9,665 nucleotides of DNA, from contig JAEYNG010000172.1 of assembly GCA_023412695.1 (NCBI GenBank), forward strand, positions 1 to 9,665. The letters are read 5' to 3'. Source of the stretch: Planctomycetota bacterium. Its GTDB lineage: Bacteria; Planctomycetota; Phycisphaerae; Phycisphaerales; UBA1924. Below are positions 1 to 5,140 of the stretch, piece after piece. Position 1 is the stretch's first letter, and each line of letters begins with the position of its first letter. The position numbers and the translations under genes are program-made. The notes beneath the pieces are model-generated. The model searched no databases, was not told the DNA's origin, and saw nothing but the letters and a program-made list of their open reading frames with translations.

Positions 1-212
1 ATCCTGACACGACTCCCAGGACGAGCGCCGGCCGCCGCGGGCAGACCAGCCGGCCGCCCCGCTGGAGGAAGAGAGACCCTCAACAGCAGCACAATAACGC
101 CCGGCGTGATCCGTGCTCCGTCCGGGCATCGCGGCCGATCACCAACATCATCGACCGGTTTTCCGCGGGCCTGTTCGGACCGGGCCGGTCACTCACCACC
201 GAGGACACGATC
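1..212 (+). other. Upstream region of the CARDB/choice-of-anchor-D gene, no gene seen
   Basis: This is the left edge of the window and should hold the promoter of the gene starting at 213, but I see no convincing -35/-10 pair. A 9-bp direct repeat CCGGCCGCC occurs at 28-36 and 50-58. The frame of the downstream gene is open back to the window edge, but it contains no ATG or GTG before 213, so an upstream extension would need a start outside the window. The translated upstream stretch is Arg/Pro-rich and resembles no protein I know. I read it as non-coding. Confidence 0.5.
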
Positions 213-2237
213 ATGTACGCCAATCCCCCTTCACGTCGGAACGTCGGCTCTCACTCGACGTCCCTTTTCCAGCCCACTTCCCTTGAGACGCTCGAGGCCC
301 GCACGCTGCTCGCGGTGGACCTCGTCGCCGCCTTCATCAACTCCGCCAACCACACGCTGGAGCCCGGCGAGGACTTCGCGTCGGCCATGGTCGTGAACAA
401 CGACGAAGACGATCACTCCGGCGCGTTCAGCGTCGAGATGAGGCTCTCCCTCGATAACATCTTCGGCAACGCGGACGACATCGTCCTCGGCACGGCCGAG
501 CGGCCGCTGGGCCTCGACGGCAACGCGAGCACGTCGATTGTCCGCACGTTCAGCATCCCCGGCGACGCCGCCGCCGGTGACTACTACCTCGCTTTCCGTG
601 TCGATCCGCTGAACGAGGTTGTCGAGTCCAACGAGACCAACAACACCTTCTTCGGCGCGACGCAGCAGATCACCATCACCGGCGCCGTCGGCGGTGTCAA
701 CCTCGACGTCTTCGGGAACAGTGTCGAGATCGGTGACGGCGCCCATGTCCCTTCGCTGGACAACCACACCGCCTTCGGCGACGTGGACATCGGCGACGTG
801 CGGGACCGCATGTTCATGCTGATGAACAACGGCTCCGGCACGCTCCAGATCCTCGGTGTGACGATCACCGGCACGAACGCCCTCGACTTTGTCGTCGTCG
901 GCAACCCCGTCACATCGCTCGGGCCGGGCGAGAGCGCGACCCTCACCCTCCGCTACACGCCGACCGCCGAGGCGATCTCCATCGCCAACGTCAACATCGA
1001 GACGAATGACTCCGACGATGGCGTCGGCGATCCAAGCGTCTTTACGTTCGCAATCAACGGTTTCGGGCATACGCCGGGCGCTCCCACCAACCCCGAGATC
1101 GAGGTCCGCGGCAATGACCTGGTCATCAACGCCGGCGATATGTCCCCGCGCGCCCAGGACGGCACGAACTTCGGCCGTCTCCGCCCGGAGAACGCCGCCC
1201 TCACCCGCACGTTCGTCATCCACAACCTGGGCGACCAGCTGCTGACGATCTCGGGTATCGAGATCACCGGCCGCAACGCCGAGGACTTTGTCATCCTCGA
1301 CACGATCACGTCGATCGGCGCTGGCGAGTCCGCGACGCTCCGTATCCGGTTCGACCCGTCCGCACTTGGCAAGCACATCGCTCAGGTCCGCATCCTCTCG
1401 AACGACTCCGATGAGGGTATCTACGCCTTCCGTGTCAAAGGCCGCGGCGCAAACAACGGCGGCATCGGCGATGCGGGCGCGGAGATCGACGTCCGTGGGA
1501 GGGACGTATCGATCGCCAACGGCGACACAAGCCCGTCCCGTGCCGACAACACGACATTCGGACGCGTCGGCCGCAACGATGCCACCAGAAACCGCCCCTA
1601 CTTCATCTTCAACACCGGAACCTCAACGCTCGAGATTACGTCGATCACGATCGAGGGGCGCGACGCCAGCGACTTCACCGTCCTGGACTTCCCGACCACG
1701 ATCGAGCCGGGCGAGTCGGCCCGGCTCCGCGTCCGGTTCGACCCGAGCGCGCTCGGCGCTCGCCGCGCCGAAGTGCGCATCGTCTCGAACGATCTGACGG
1801 ACAGCGACTTCGTGTTCCGCATCCGCGGCAACGGGATCAACAACAACCCGGCCCAGGGCGGCGGCGAGATCACGGTCACCGGCGTACTCCCGATCGAGAA
1901 CGGCGACACATCCCCGAACGCCGCGGAAGGCACCCACTTCCGACGCGTGAATGTGAATGGTGGGCGTAACCGCACGTTCACCATCACCAACACCGGCTCG
2001 GGCGAGCTCAGCCTGGTCGGGCCGTTCGTCGAGATCACCGGCCGCAATCCGGCACGCTTCACCATTATCCAGATGCCGGCCGACACCACGCTCGCCGCGG
2101 GCGAGAGCACGACCTTCGTGGTCCGCTTCAACCCGACGGGCGCCCGCGTCAGCCGTGCAACGATCCAGATCCACTCCAACGATGGCGACGAAGGCGTCTT
2201 CTCCTTCGACATCGCCGGCCGCGGACGCGTCGCCTGA
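213..2237 (+). CDS. Exported CARDB / choice-of-anchor-D repeat protein with LEPR-type planctomycete N-terminus
   Basis: This is a probable cell-surface or secreted structural/adhesive protein of 674 residues. The motif LEARTLLA at residues 27-34, after a basic and polar start, matches the LEPRxLLS-type motif found near the N-terminus of many planctomycete extracellular proteins. Residues about 35-157 look like a CARDB domain, including VVESNETNN near 135-144. Four tandem beta-rich repeats of about 120-128 residues follow (about 160-289, 293-414, 423-544 and 551-674). Each has a GD-rich opening that in three copies reads GDxSP, an I-x-G-x-(N/D)-x-x-x-F step, a GESA-type turn followed by an R(F/Y)-(D/N/T)-P strand, an SND or TND turn and a closing G-x-G. 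This is the choice-of-anchor-D / HYDIN-like pattern. No catalytic residues, cysteines or C-terminal anchor are visible; the protein ends at the last repeat. The start is supported by GAGG at 201-204, 8 nt upstream. The precise role is unknown; surface scaffold or adhesion is inference. Confidence 0.9.
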   Translation: MYANPPSRRNVGSHSTSLFQPTSLETLEARTLLAVDLVAAFINSANHTLEPGEDFASAMVVNNDEDDHSGAFSVEMRLSLDNIFGNADDIVLGTAERPLGLDGNASTSIVRTFSIPGDAAAGDYYLAFRVDPLNEVVESNETNNTFFGATQQITITGAVGGVNLDVFGNSVEIGDGAHVPSLDNHTAFGDVDIGDVRDRMFMLMNNGSGTLQILGVTITGTNALDFVVVGNPVTSLGPGESATLTLRYTPTAEAISIANVNIETNDSDDGVGDPSVFTFAINGFGHTPGAPTNPEIEVRGNDLVINAGDMSPRAQDGTNFGRLRPENAALTRTFVIHNLGDQLLTISGIEITGRNAEDFVILDTITSIGAGESATLRIRFDPSALGKHIAQVRILSNDSDEGIYAFRVKGRGANNGGIGDAGAEIDVRGRDVSIANGDTSPSRADNTTFGRVGRNDATRNRPYFIFNTGTSTLEITSITIEGRDASDFTVLDFPTTIEPGESARLRVRFDPSALGARRAEVRIVSNDLTDSDFVFRIRGNGINNNPAQGGGEITVTGVLPIENGDTSPNAAEGTHFRRVNVNGGRNRTFTITNTGSGELSLVGPFVEITGRNPARFTIIQMPADTTLAAGESTTFVVRFNPTGARVSRATIQIHSNDGDEGVFSFDIAGRGRVA

Positions 2238-2256
2238 CGCCGCCAGATCGAGGGCA

Positions 2257-2274
2257 TTAGTTAGCCTGAACTAA
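2257..2274. repeat. Short inverted repeat TTAGTT/AACTAA after the 674-aa gene
   Basis: The arms TTAGTT (2257-2262) and AACTAA (2269-2274) flank a 6-nt spacer, 19 nt after the stop codon and just before the intrinsic terminator. It is AT-rich in a GC-rich context. It could form a weak hairpin in the 3' untranslated region or be a protein site; nothing further can be said. Confidence 0.35.
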
Positions 2275-2280
2275 ATGAAG

Positions 2281-2313
2281 AACGGCCGGGCACAAGCTCG
2301 GCCGTTTTTTTTT
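2281..2313 (+). terminator. Intrinsic terminator of the CARDB/choice-of-anchor-D gene
   Basis: The arms AACGGCCG (2281-2288) and CGGCCGTT (2299-2306) pair perfectly. The stem can be extended inward by one G-U and one G-C pair to leave a 6-nt loop. The run of T at 2305-2313 follows directly. It lies 43 nt after the stop codon, has the classical form, and shows that the gene is transcribed separately from the protease downstream. Confidence 0.93.
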
Positions 2314-2725
2314 GCGCCCGTAACAGCTACTTTGTTCTCAACGCCGCACGATCGTCTACAAACCGCTCTGCAACGCAACCAATGACGTCCGTGACGGGGA
2401 TTGACCACGGATTCTGGGGAGAACTTCGTGCCTTCATGAAGGCGCTTGGCTGGATATGGCCGCGCCGAAGCCACCGCGCGGCAAGAGCGAGAGGAACCTT
2501 CGCGCGCACCCTCGGCGTATAGGGGGCCGTTCTGCTTACCCACCCGATCTCGGAGAAAACTGAGAGAGACTGTCGTGAGATTGTGGGTGCAGGCGATGAA
2601 ACGCCGATGCGGCAGAGATGAACTTGGCCTAATGTCTCACCTTTCATGCCGAAGCGTTTGCGGCACGCCAAGTTCTGACCGAGACGACAACTCGGTTCTG
2701 TACCGCGAGAGAGGGAGCGCAGTCT
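2314..2725. other. Gene-free interval upstream of the protease
   Basis: I find no credible gene on either strand. The open frames that cross it run through the terminator or into the protease and encode Arg/Ser-rich, family-free peptides. It looks less GC-rich than the flanking genes by eye. It should contain the protease promoter. A TTGACC at 2401-2406 could be a -35 element, but no matching -10 is evident. The 3' part (2575-2696) holds several inverted repeats, listed separately. Confidence 0.55.
2575..2696 (+). promoter_or_regulatory. Possible structured 5' leader of the protease gene
   Basis: Several complementary segments cluster here. GTGAGA (2575-2580) can pair with TCTCAC (2635-2640). 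GGCG (2592-2595) can pair with CGCC (2602-2605). GAACTTGGC (2620-2628) is perfectly complementary to GCCAAGTTC (2667-2675). TGCCG (2647-2651) pairs with CGGCA (2661-2665) inside that stem, and ACCGAG (2678-2683) with CTCGGT (2691-2696). The first and third stems interleave, so they could coexist only as a pseudoknot. The last hairpin ends 14 nt before the ribosome binding site. I do not recognise it as a known riboswitch class; it could also be a set of chance repeats or an operator region. Confidence 0.3.
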
Positions 2726-3601
2726 ATGAGAGCCGGCGCAGGCAGGGGTTCGCACTCGTGGGGCGGGGTGAAGGGGTGGATGTTGGGAGTCGCGGGGGCA
2801 GTGGCGGTAACGACCGCCGCGAACGCAGTCGTGGTTGAGGGCTTGAACATCATCCTCCCGCCGCCCGCTGGAGGGTGGGTCGGAGGATGGAACGGGTCCT
2901 CCGGCGTGCCAGTTTCCCAATACTGGGTGCTGACCGCGCGGCACGTCGGTGGCTCCGCCGGGCAGCATTTCGTGATGCGGGGGCAGTGGTACCTTGCGGC
3001 CGAGATCCGGCAGCACCCGACACTCGATCTGCAGTTGATCCGTGTCACGACCCCGATGCCGGCTTGGCACGCCATCGCGCCGCAGCAGTTCGCGGGCACG
3101 GCTGTGTACCTCGGCGGCTGCGGGCACACTACCCAGAGCCCTTTGCCCAACAATCAGGGCTGGGACTGGGGCGGTGAGCGGTTCGAGGCCTGGGGCCGCA
3201 ACCGCATCGAGACCGCCGGTTCCATGCTGCGGATCCGCTTCGACGCGCCGGGCGCCAATGCCGAGCCTCAGGAGGGCGCGTTCGCCCTCAATGACTCGGG
3301 CGCTGGACTGTTCGTCATGGGCCCCAACGGGCAGCTGCAGCTCGCCGGGACCGCCGTGACCGTCTCTGGTGGCGGCGCCTCCACCTATGGGAGCTCCTGC
3401 TACTGCGTCGCGCTGCACACCGCCCAGCCGTGGATCAGCTCGAACATCGGCGGCCAAGTGGACCCGCCCTTCAACTGCAACATGTTCGACTTTCTTTCAC
3501 GCTGGTTCGCCCGCGACATGTCCGCCGACTTCGATGGCAACTCCGTGATTGACGTCGCCGACATCTTCAGCTACCTCGGAGCATGGTTCGAGACGTGCTG
3601 A
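2726..3601 (+). CDS. Secreted trypsin-like serine protease with C-terminal dockerin-like tail
   Basis: This 291-residue protein is probably an exported endopeptidase. Residues 1-34 form a signal peptide: basic start, hydrophobic stretch about 20-32, and an ANA cleavage site after residue 34. The trypsin-fold triad can be assigned as His73 (LTARHV), Asp101 (TLDLQLIRV) and Ser191 (NDSGAG). Residue 189 is Asn where the family normally has Gly in GDSGG. The tail (about 251-291) runs from Cys251 to the final Cys291. It holds one EF-hand-like loop with Asp268, Asp270, Asn272, Asp276 and Asp279, followed by a helix ending in an AWF segment. This matches the dockerin-like tails of Phycisphaerales secreted proteins. 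The first of the usual two loops is reduced to its helix (MFDFLSRWF). The start is supported by GAGGGAG at 2711-2717, 8 nt upstream; an internal ATG at 2780 would shorten the signal peptide but still work. The substrate is unknown. Confidence 0.88.
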   Translation: MRAGAGRGSHSWGGVKGWMLGVAGAVAVTTAANAVVVEGLNIILPPPAGGWVGGWNGSSGVPVSQYWVLTARHVGGSAGQHFVMRGQWYLAAEIRQHPTLDLQLIRVTTPMPAWHAIAPQQFAGTAVYLGGCGHTTQSPLPNNQGWDWGGERFEAWGRNRIETAGSMLRIRFDAPGANAEPQEGAFALNDSGAGLFVMGPNGQLQLAGTAVTVSGGGASTYGSSCYCVALHTAQPWISSNIGGQVDPPFNCNMFDFLSRWFARDMSADFDGNSVIDVADIFSYLGAWFETC

Positions 3602-3631
3602 TCACAAAGGCCCTTTGAGAGCTTCCCGAAG

Positions 3632-3660
3632 ACGTCCGCCGGATCGCCGGCGGGCGTTTT
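3632..3660 (+). terminator. Intrinsic terminator of the protease gene
   Basis: CGTCCGCCGG (3633-3642) pairs with CCGGCGGGCG (3647-3656) around the tetraloop ATCG. One G-U pair occurs, and A3632-T3657 can extend the stem. Four T residues follow, and after CA three more. It lies 30 nt after the protease stop and abuts the stop of the convergent minus-strand gene. On the minus strand the same stem has an A-C mismatch and no U run, so it is built for the plus-strand gene, though it might slow opposing transcription. Confidence 0.88.
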
Positions 3661-3932
3661 CATTTCCCCGCCGAGCGGTTCTTATCCACGATGGCCACCA
3701 GCAGGACAGTGAATGCGGTGAGCCGGACGACATAGAGCAGCGCATGGGCCTCGCTCGGCAGCGTCTGCGAGGGCGTGAAGATGGTGATCGCCCCGCGGTT
3801 GAGGGCCATGATCAGGAACGCGATCGAGAAAAGCAGGAAGAATCGGTCACGCGAGCGTCGCCAGAAGCGCAGGAAGAACAGCGCCGCGACCGCGAACTCC
3901 ATGAAGATGGCGCCGTCGATGAAGTAGTTCAT
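3660..3932 (-). CDS. DUF5985-type small membrane protein, distal copy
   Basis: This is a 90-residue integral membrane protein of unknown function. Three hydrophobic helices are visible at about residues 4-22, 29-49 and 64-83. A basic FLRFWRRSRDR segment lies between the first two, and ALNRG sits in the second. This FLRFW...RDR...ALNR pattern is what I know from DUF5985 proteins. I chose the ATG at 3930-3932 because the hydrophobic N-terminus begins there; the longer frame (start at 3983) would overlap the preceding gene by 32 nt and add a non-hydrophobic extension. Only a weak GGGTG at 3941-3945 serves as ribosome binding site, so translation may depend on the gene before it, which stops 19 nt upstream. 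It is the last gene of the cluster. It pairs with the neighbouring DUF5985 protein, and the two may form a membrane complex (inference). Confidence 0.8.
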   Translation of the reverse strand: MNYFIDGAIFMEFAVAALFFLRFWRRSRDRFFLLFSIAFLIMALNRGAITIFTPSQTLPSEAHALLYVVRLTAFTVLLVAIVDKNRSAGK

Positions 3933-3951
3933 GGTCTTGCCACCCGCTCGT

Positions 3952-4209
3952 TCACTCGTGCTCCCATACAAGTCCGAACACAACGCACGCGCCCCCGATC
4001 AGCGTCGGAATGTTCCTGACCAGCGACAGATCGGTCCTTGAGCCCATCATCAGGTCAAACGTCACCAGGATGTTGTTGACGCACAGGCCGACAAAGCCGA
4101 TCCCGGTCCATAGCAGCAGACGCTGCTTCGAGCGCCGGTACCCACGGAGGAGCAGCCCGGCGATCAGGGCGCTTGTCAGCACGCAGAGCACGTACACAGC
4201 CTCAGCCAT
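3952..4209 (-). CDS. DUF5985-type small membrane protein, proximal copy
   Basis: This 85-residue membrane protein has three predicted helices (about residues 4-22, 31-52 and 63-82). The basic linker RGYRRSKQR and the motif CVNNILVTFDL correspond to the second form of DUF5985, usually found beside a copy of the other form. Its function is unknown; a membrane-embedded sensor or partner role is only inferred from the regulatory neighbours. The ATG at 4207-4209 overlaps the end of the winged-helix gene by 8 nt. It is preceded by a strong AAGGAG (4217-4222), 7 nt away and inside the upstream gene, which indicates coupled expression. No cofactor-binding motif is evident; the helices contain few charged residues. 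Confidence 0.82.
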   Translation of the reverse strand: MAEAVYVLCVLTSALIAGLLLRGYRRSKQRLLLWTGIGFVGLCVNNILVTFDLMMGSRTDLSLVRNIPTLIGGACVVFGLVWEHE

Positions 4210-4600
4210 CTGGCCGCTCCTTCTTCAGGCGGAATGCATCCGCAAAGGCCTGGATGCGGTCCGAGGACCGCCCGTACACCCGCTCGATCACCCTGACACG
4301 CTGCAGCAGGTAGGCCCGGGAGAGGGCGAGCATCGCCCGCCGAAGCTCGGGCGTTGCCGGGTTGAAGCGGTACGCCGCCGGCGTCTCCGCGCTCTTTGAC
4401 ACCAGCCCCGCCGCGGCAAAGCCGTTGAGCTGCGCCTCCACCCACGCCGCCTCGACCCGGAGTTCGCGCGCAAGCTCCGCGACGGTCCAGTTCTGATCGG
4501 CCGTCGTCTGCAAAAGCAGGAGCATCTCGAGCTGCGACACGGAGCGGATATGCTCGTCGATAAACGAGCGCACCTCGGGCGCAAGATCATCGCTCGCCAT
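4202..4600 (-). CDS. Small winged-helix-like transcriptional regulator
   Basis: This 132-residue protein is probably cytoplasmic and DNA-binding. From the chosen start, residues about 18-80 read as a winged helix-turn-helix. A helix with QLEMLLLL is followed by WTVAELARELRVEAAWVEAQL (helix 2, turn, recognition helix), then AAGLV and a wing ending in YRFNP. A C-terminal helical stretch (about 85-125, with LRRAMLALSRAYLLQRVRVIERVY) may mediate dimerisation. I chose the ATG at 4598-4600 because GGAAGGGGGG (4605-4614) lies just upstream; an in-frame ATG 24 nt earlier has no better site. The layout, with DUF5985 genes coupled directly behind, suggests it controls this small operon or acts with it. 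It is not clearly MarR, ArsR or another named family, so the exact family is open. Confidence 0.78.
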   Translation of the reverse strand: MASDDLAPEVRSFIDEHIRSVSQLEMLLLLQTTADQNWTVAELARELRVEAAWVEAQLNGFAAAGLVSKSAETPAAYRFNPATPELRRAMLALSRAYLLQRVRVIERVYGRSSDRIQAFADAFRLKKERPDG

Positions 4601-4714
4601 AGCGCCCCCCTTCCCGCCCCGCATCGGTCACCGAGTTCCCGCACCGACAGACCGCACGGGCCGACCCGTGCGCGTCGCTTCGAAGCGGAGAACTCGTGCG
4701 GCGGCGATGCTCCA
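4601..4714 (-). promoter_or_regulatory. Intergenic segment with two perfect inverted repeats, candidate operator or promoter region
   Basis: This is the only sizeable gap in the minus-strand cluster, between the receiver gene and the winged-helix gene. It contains the 12-bp perfect palindrome CGCTTCGAAGCG (4676-4687) and a perfect 8-bp hairpin CGCACGGG/CCCGTGCG around CCGA (4653-4672). A smaller CGGTCACCG lies at 4625-4633. The hairpin lacks a following U run, so it is not a standard intrinsic terminator. The gap may contain a secondary promoter with an operator for the adjacent winged-helix protein, or a transcript-processing structure. I see no clear -35/-10 boxes. Confidence 0.4.
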
Positions 4715-5140
4715 TCAGGCTTCCGGCACTCGCGTTGACTGCACCTCGGGCGAGAGAACGAACTCGCCCCCCGCTACCCGGAGGATCGCTGAGACGACCT
4801 CGTCCATCTCCTCGTTCTTCGACAAGTATCCCCACGCCCCCGCCTCGACCGCACGGTCGATGTACTCTGGCCGGATATAGCCGCTGAACATCACAATCTT
4901 TACGTCGGGCACTTCGAGCGAAACGTCCCTCACGATCGCGAAGCAATCCTTCCCGGGCATATCGATATCCAGAAGGACAACGTCTGGCCTCGCCTCGCGG
5001 ATGCGGCACACCGCGTCACCTGCGTGCTCAACCCATCCGGCCCAGTCGAGCTTGGGATCGAAGTTGATGCGACGCTCCATCGCGTCGGCCAGCAGCCGGT
5101 TATCGTCAACGCAAAGCACTCGCACCGGTCCCGGCCTCAT
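4715..5140 (-). CDS. Stand-alone response-regulator receiver, NarL-like without output domain
   Basis: This 141-residue protein is a single phosphoacceptor domain. Visible residues are the acidic pair Asp12-Asp13, the phosphoacceptor Asp58 (LLDIDMPG), Ser86 in the usual Thr/Ser position (MFSGY) and the conserved Lys108 (LSKNE); all are intact, so it should be phosphorylated. The C-terminal stretch AGGEFVLSPEVQ resembles the linker that normally leads into a LuxR-type helix-turn-helix in NarL/FixJ regulators, but the protein ends there. It would thus work as a phosphorylation intermediary or by protein contact. The ATG overlaps the stop of the upstream kinase gene by 4 nt (ATGA). AGGAG at 5149-5153 lies 8 nt upstream, which indicates translational coupling and makes that kinase the likely partner. 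Confidence 0.9.
   Translation of the reverse strand: MRPGPVRVLCVDDNRLLADAMERRINFDPKLDWAGWVEHAGDAVCRIREARPDVVLLDIDMPGKDCFAIVRDVSLEVPDVKIVMFSGYIRPEYIDRAVEAGAWGYLSKNEEMDEVVSAILRVAGGEFVLSPEVQSTRVPEA

Noticed and set aside
690..2237. Periodic structure resembling a DNA repeat array
   Set aside because: The periodicity comes from protein repeats of about 120-128 residues that have diverged at the DNA level; there are no short direct repeats with unique spacers, so it is not a CRISPR array.
2591..2640. Resemblance of GGCGATGAAACGCC and following bases to the start of a fluoride riboswitch
   Set aside because: Only the first small stem is similar. The conserved 3' part of that class is not present, and the downstream gene is a secreted protease rather than a fluoride transporter.
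2446..2838. A 130-codon plus-strand open frame in the gap before the protease
   Set aside because: It overlaps the protease start in another frame and has no evident ribosome binding site or recognisable protein features.
2327..3457. A 376-codon minus-strand open frame opposite the protease
   Set aside because: The plus-strand gene has a signal peptide, catalytic triad, ribosome binding site and terminator; the antisense peptide shows no domain.
3633..3656. Bidirectional terminator shared by the protease and the convergent cluster
   Set aside because: On the minus strand the stem contains an A-C mismatch and is not followed by a U run, so only the plus-strand role is supported.
4601..4714. 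Possible remnant of a LuxR-type helix-turn-helix after the lone receiver (a frame reading LSVRELGD)
   Set aside because: The similarity to the start of that domain is only a few residues long, no recognition helix follows, and the frame then runs into the winged-helix gene.
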